Below, in pieces: positions 6,552 to 7,231 of a stretch of 7,231 bases of DNA. The notes beneath the pieces are model-generated. The model saw nothing but the letters and a program-made list of their open reading frames with translations, was not told the origin of the DNA and did not search any database. The stretch's first letter is position 1. Each line of letters opens with the position of its first letter. Position numbers and translations under genes: made by a program. Origin of the DNA: Spirochaetaceae bacterium (lineage in GTDB: Bacteria > Spirochaetota > Spirochaetia > DSM-27196 > Salinispiraceae); assembly GCA_007129335.1 (NCBI GenBank), contig SKVS01000205.1, positions 1-7,231 of the forward strand. Reading direction: 5' to 3'.

Positions 6552-7231
6552 TTGGATTTCCCCGCAGGTTGTTTCCGTGCAAAAATGGTCCCCATTGCTG
6601 CAAGGCTCAGTAATATCATGAGGAACCGGGGAAACCAGTCTCCCCAAAGGGTGTACAAGGTTGGCCGCATATTTTCCGGAGCAGGCACTACATCGGTTAC
6701 CACCAGGCCTGCCTCGTAGGAGGGTATTCGGCCGATGAGTCTGCCGTACGCATCCACATGCCCGGTTACTCCGCTGGCTGTTGAGCGTACCATAGGGACC
6801 CTGTTTTCTACCGCTCTAAACATACCCGCAGCGTAGTGCTGCTGGGCCTGCACCTCATCGAGGGCCCAGTAGTCGTTGGAAATATTAACTATTACCCGGG
6901 AACCTTCCCGGACAAAATCCCGAACATGATAGGGGAAGGCATCTTCGAAACAAATAGGAACGCTGAAAGGCATTTCAGGAAAGTCAAAAACCAAATGCTC
7001 TGTTCCTTCACCCCAGAGGTTTACATCCAGCTCTTTCAGGGTTAACAAAAGCCCCTCGAAAAAGTCCTTTAGGGGAGGAATGAGCCGGTACACAAATGAC
7101 GGAAAGAAATCCTCATAGGGAAAGGTTTCGGTCAGGGGAACCAGCACCATTTTATGGTAGGTATCGACCCGTCTACCCTGGGCATCGAATAAAATCGCCG
7201 CATTGTAACTGGTTCGCTCGATGAGCACACC
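6548..7231 (-). CDS. lnt: Apolipoprotein N-acyltransferase Lnt, C-terminal half (gene runs off the window)
   Basis: Lnt adds the third acyl chain to the N-terminal cysteine of mature lipoproteins, on the periplasmic face of the inner membrane. About 227 codons of the nitrilase-like catalytic domain are present. The first catalytic residue, a glutamate, and the N-terminal membrane helices (usually about 200 residues) lie beyond base 7231. Two of the Glu-Lys-Cys catalytic residues can be seen: Lys in TYHKMVLVPLTE (codon 7151-7153) and Cys in VPICFEDAFP (codon 6950-6952). Later signatures are IVNISNDYW, the QQHYAAGMFRAVENRVPMVRSTASGVTG block and DAYGRLIGRIP. A last membrane helix (FLMILLSLAAMGTIFA) and a short basic tail close the protein, as in E. 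coli Lnt. The visible part has no lesion. The stop TGA at 6548-6550 overlaps the start of the TRIC gene, indicating one transcript. The first bases at the right edge are coding; the GTG there is not taken as the start. Confidence 0.93.
   Translation of the reverse strand, partial: GVLIERTSYNAAILFDAQGRRVDTYHKMVLVPLTETFPYEDFFPSFVYRLIPPLKDFFEGLLLTLKELDVNLWGEGTEHLVFDFPEMPFSVPICFEDAFPYHVRDFVREGSRVIVNISNDYWALDEVQAQQHYAAGMFRAVENRVPMVRSTASGVTGHVDAYGRLIGRIPSYEAGLVVTDVVPAPENMRPTLYTLWGDWFPRFLMILLSLAAMGTIFARKQPAGKSN
6559..6563 (-). promoter_or_regulatory. Ribosome binding site supporting the TTG start of the TRIC gene
   Basis: GGGGA on the minus strand lies 7 bases before the TTG at 6551-6549, within the last codons of lnt. 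It is a moderate match to Shine-Dalgarno, and the TTGA stop-start overlap supports reinitiation. Confidence 0.5.

Overview
The window most resembles a spirochaete chromosome, probably Treponema- or Spirochaeta-like. This rests on moderate, roughly balanced base composition, a MinD-type ATPase directly followed by a very large FapA/DUF342 protein, and lipoprotein-maturation enzymes of the kind spirochaetes depend on. The assignment comes from protein style, not from a phylogenetic marker. No rRNA, tRNA, CRISPR array, transposase or phage gene is visible.

Left part (1-4645, + strand): a tight run of three genes. A small polytopic membrane protein of unknown function (start near 96, frame open to the left edge) ends in a TAATG overlap with a MinD/FlhG-like P-loop ATPase (524-1675). 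That is followed after 3 bases by a 988-residue FapA/DUF342 protein (1679-4645). The spacing indicates one operon. The ATPase carries a helical insertion and a C-terminal coiled coil. The FapA protein has its N-terminal module multiplied, then a beta-helix-like region and a coiled coil. Together they suggest a cell-envelope or flagellar positioning system, but no direct flagellar gene lies in the window.

Middle (4646-4863): a 218-base gap packed with four inverted repeats. One is a perfect 16-bp palindrome overlapping a candidate promoter for the next gene, and another is a perfect 12-bp hairpin in its presumed leader, just before a good ribosome binding site.

Right part: lgt (4864-5901, +) encodes phosphatidylglycerol:prolipoprotein diacylglyceryl transferase, but the frame contains an in-frame TGA at 5119-5121 with intact Lgt sequence on both sides. 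Converging on it from the right are lnt (apolipoprotein N-acyltransferase, C-terminal half only, running off the right edge) and a TRIC/UPF0126-family membrane protein, which overlap by 4 bases (TTGA). Thus the first and last enzymes of lipoprotein maturation sit close together, tail to tail, with the TRIC gene between them. The lgt and TRIC stop codons are only 8 bases apart. The most notable observation is the interrupted lgt frame, followed by the hairpin-dense lgt upstream region and the modular expansion of FapA.
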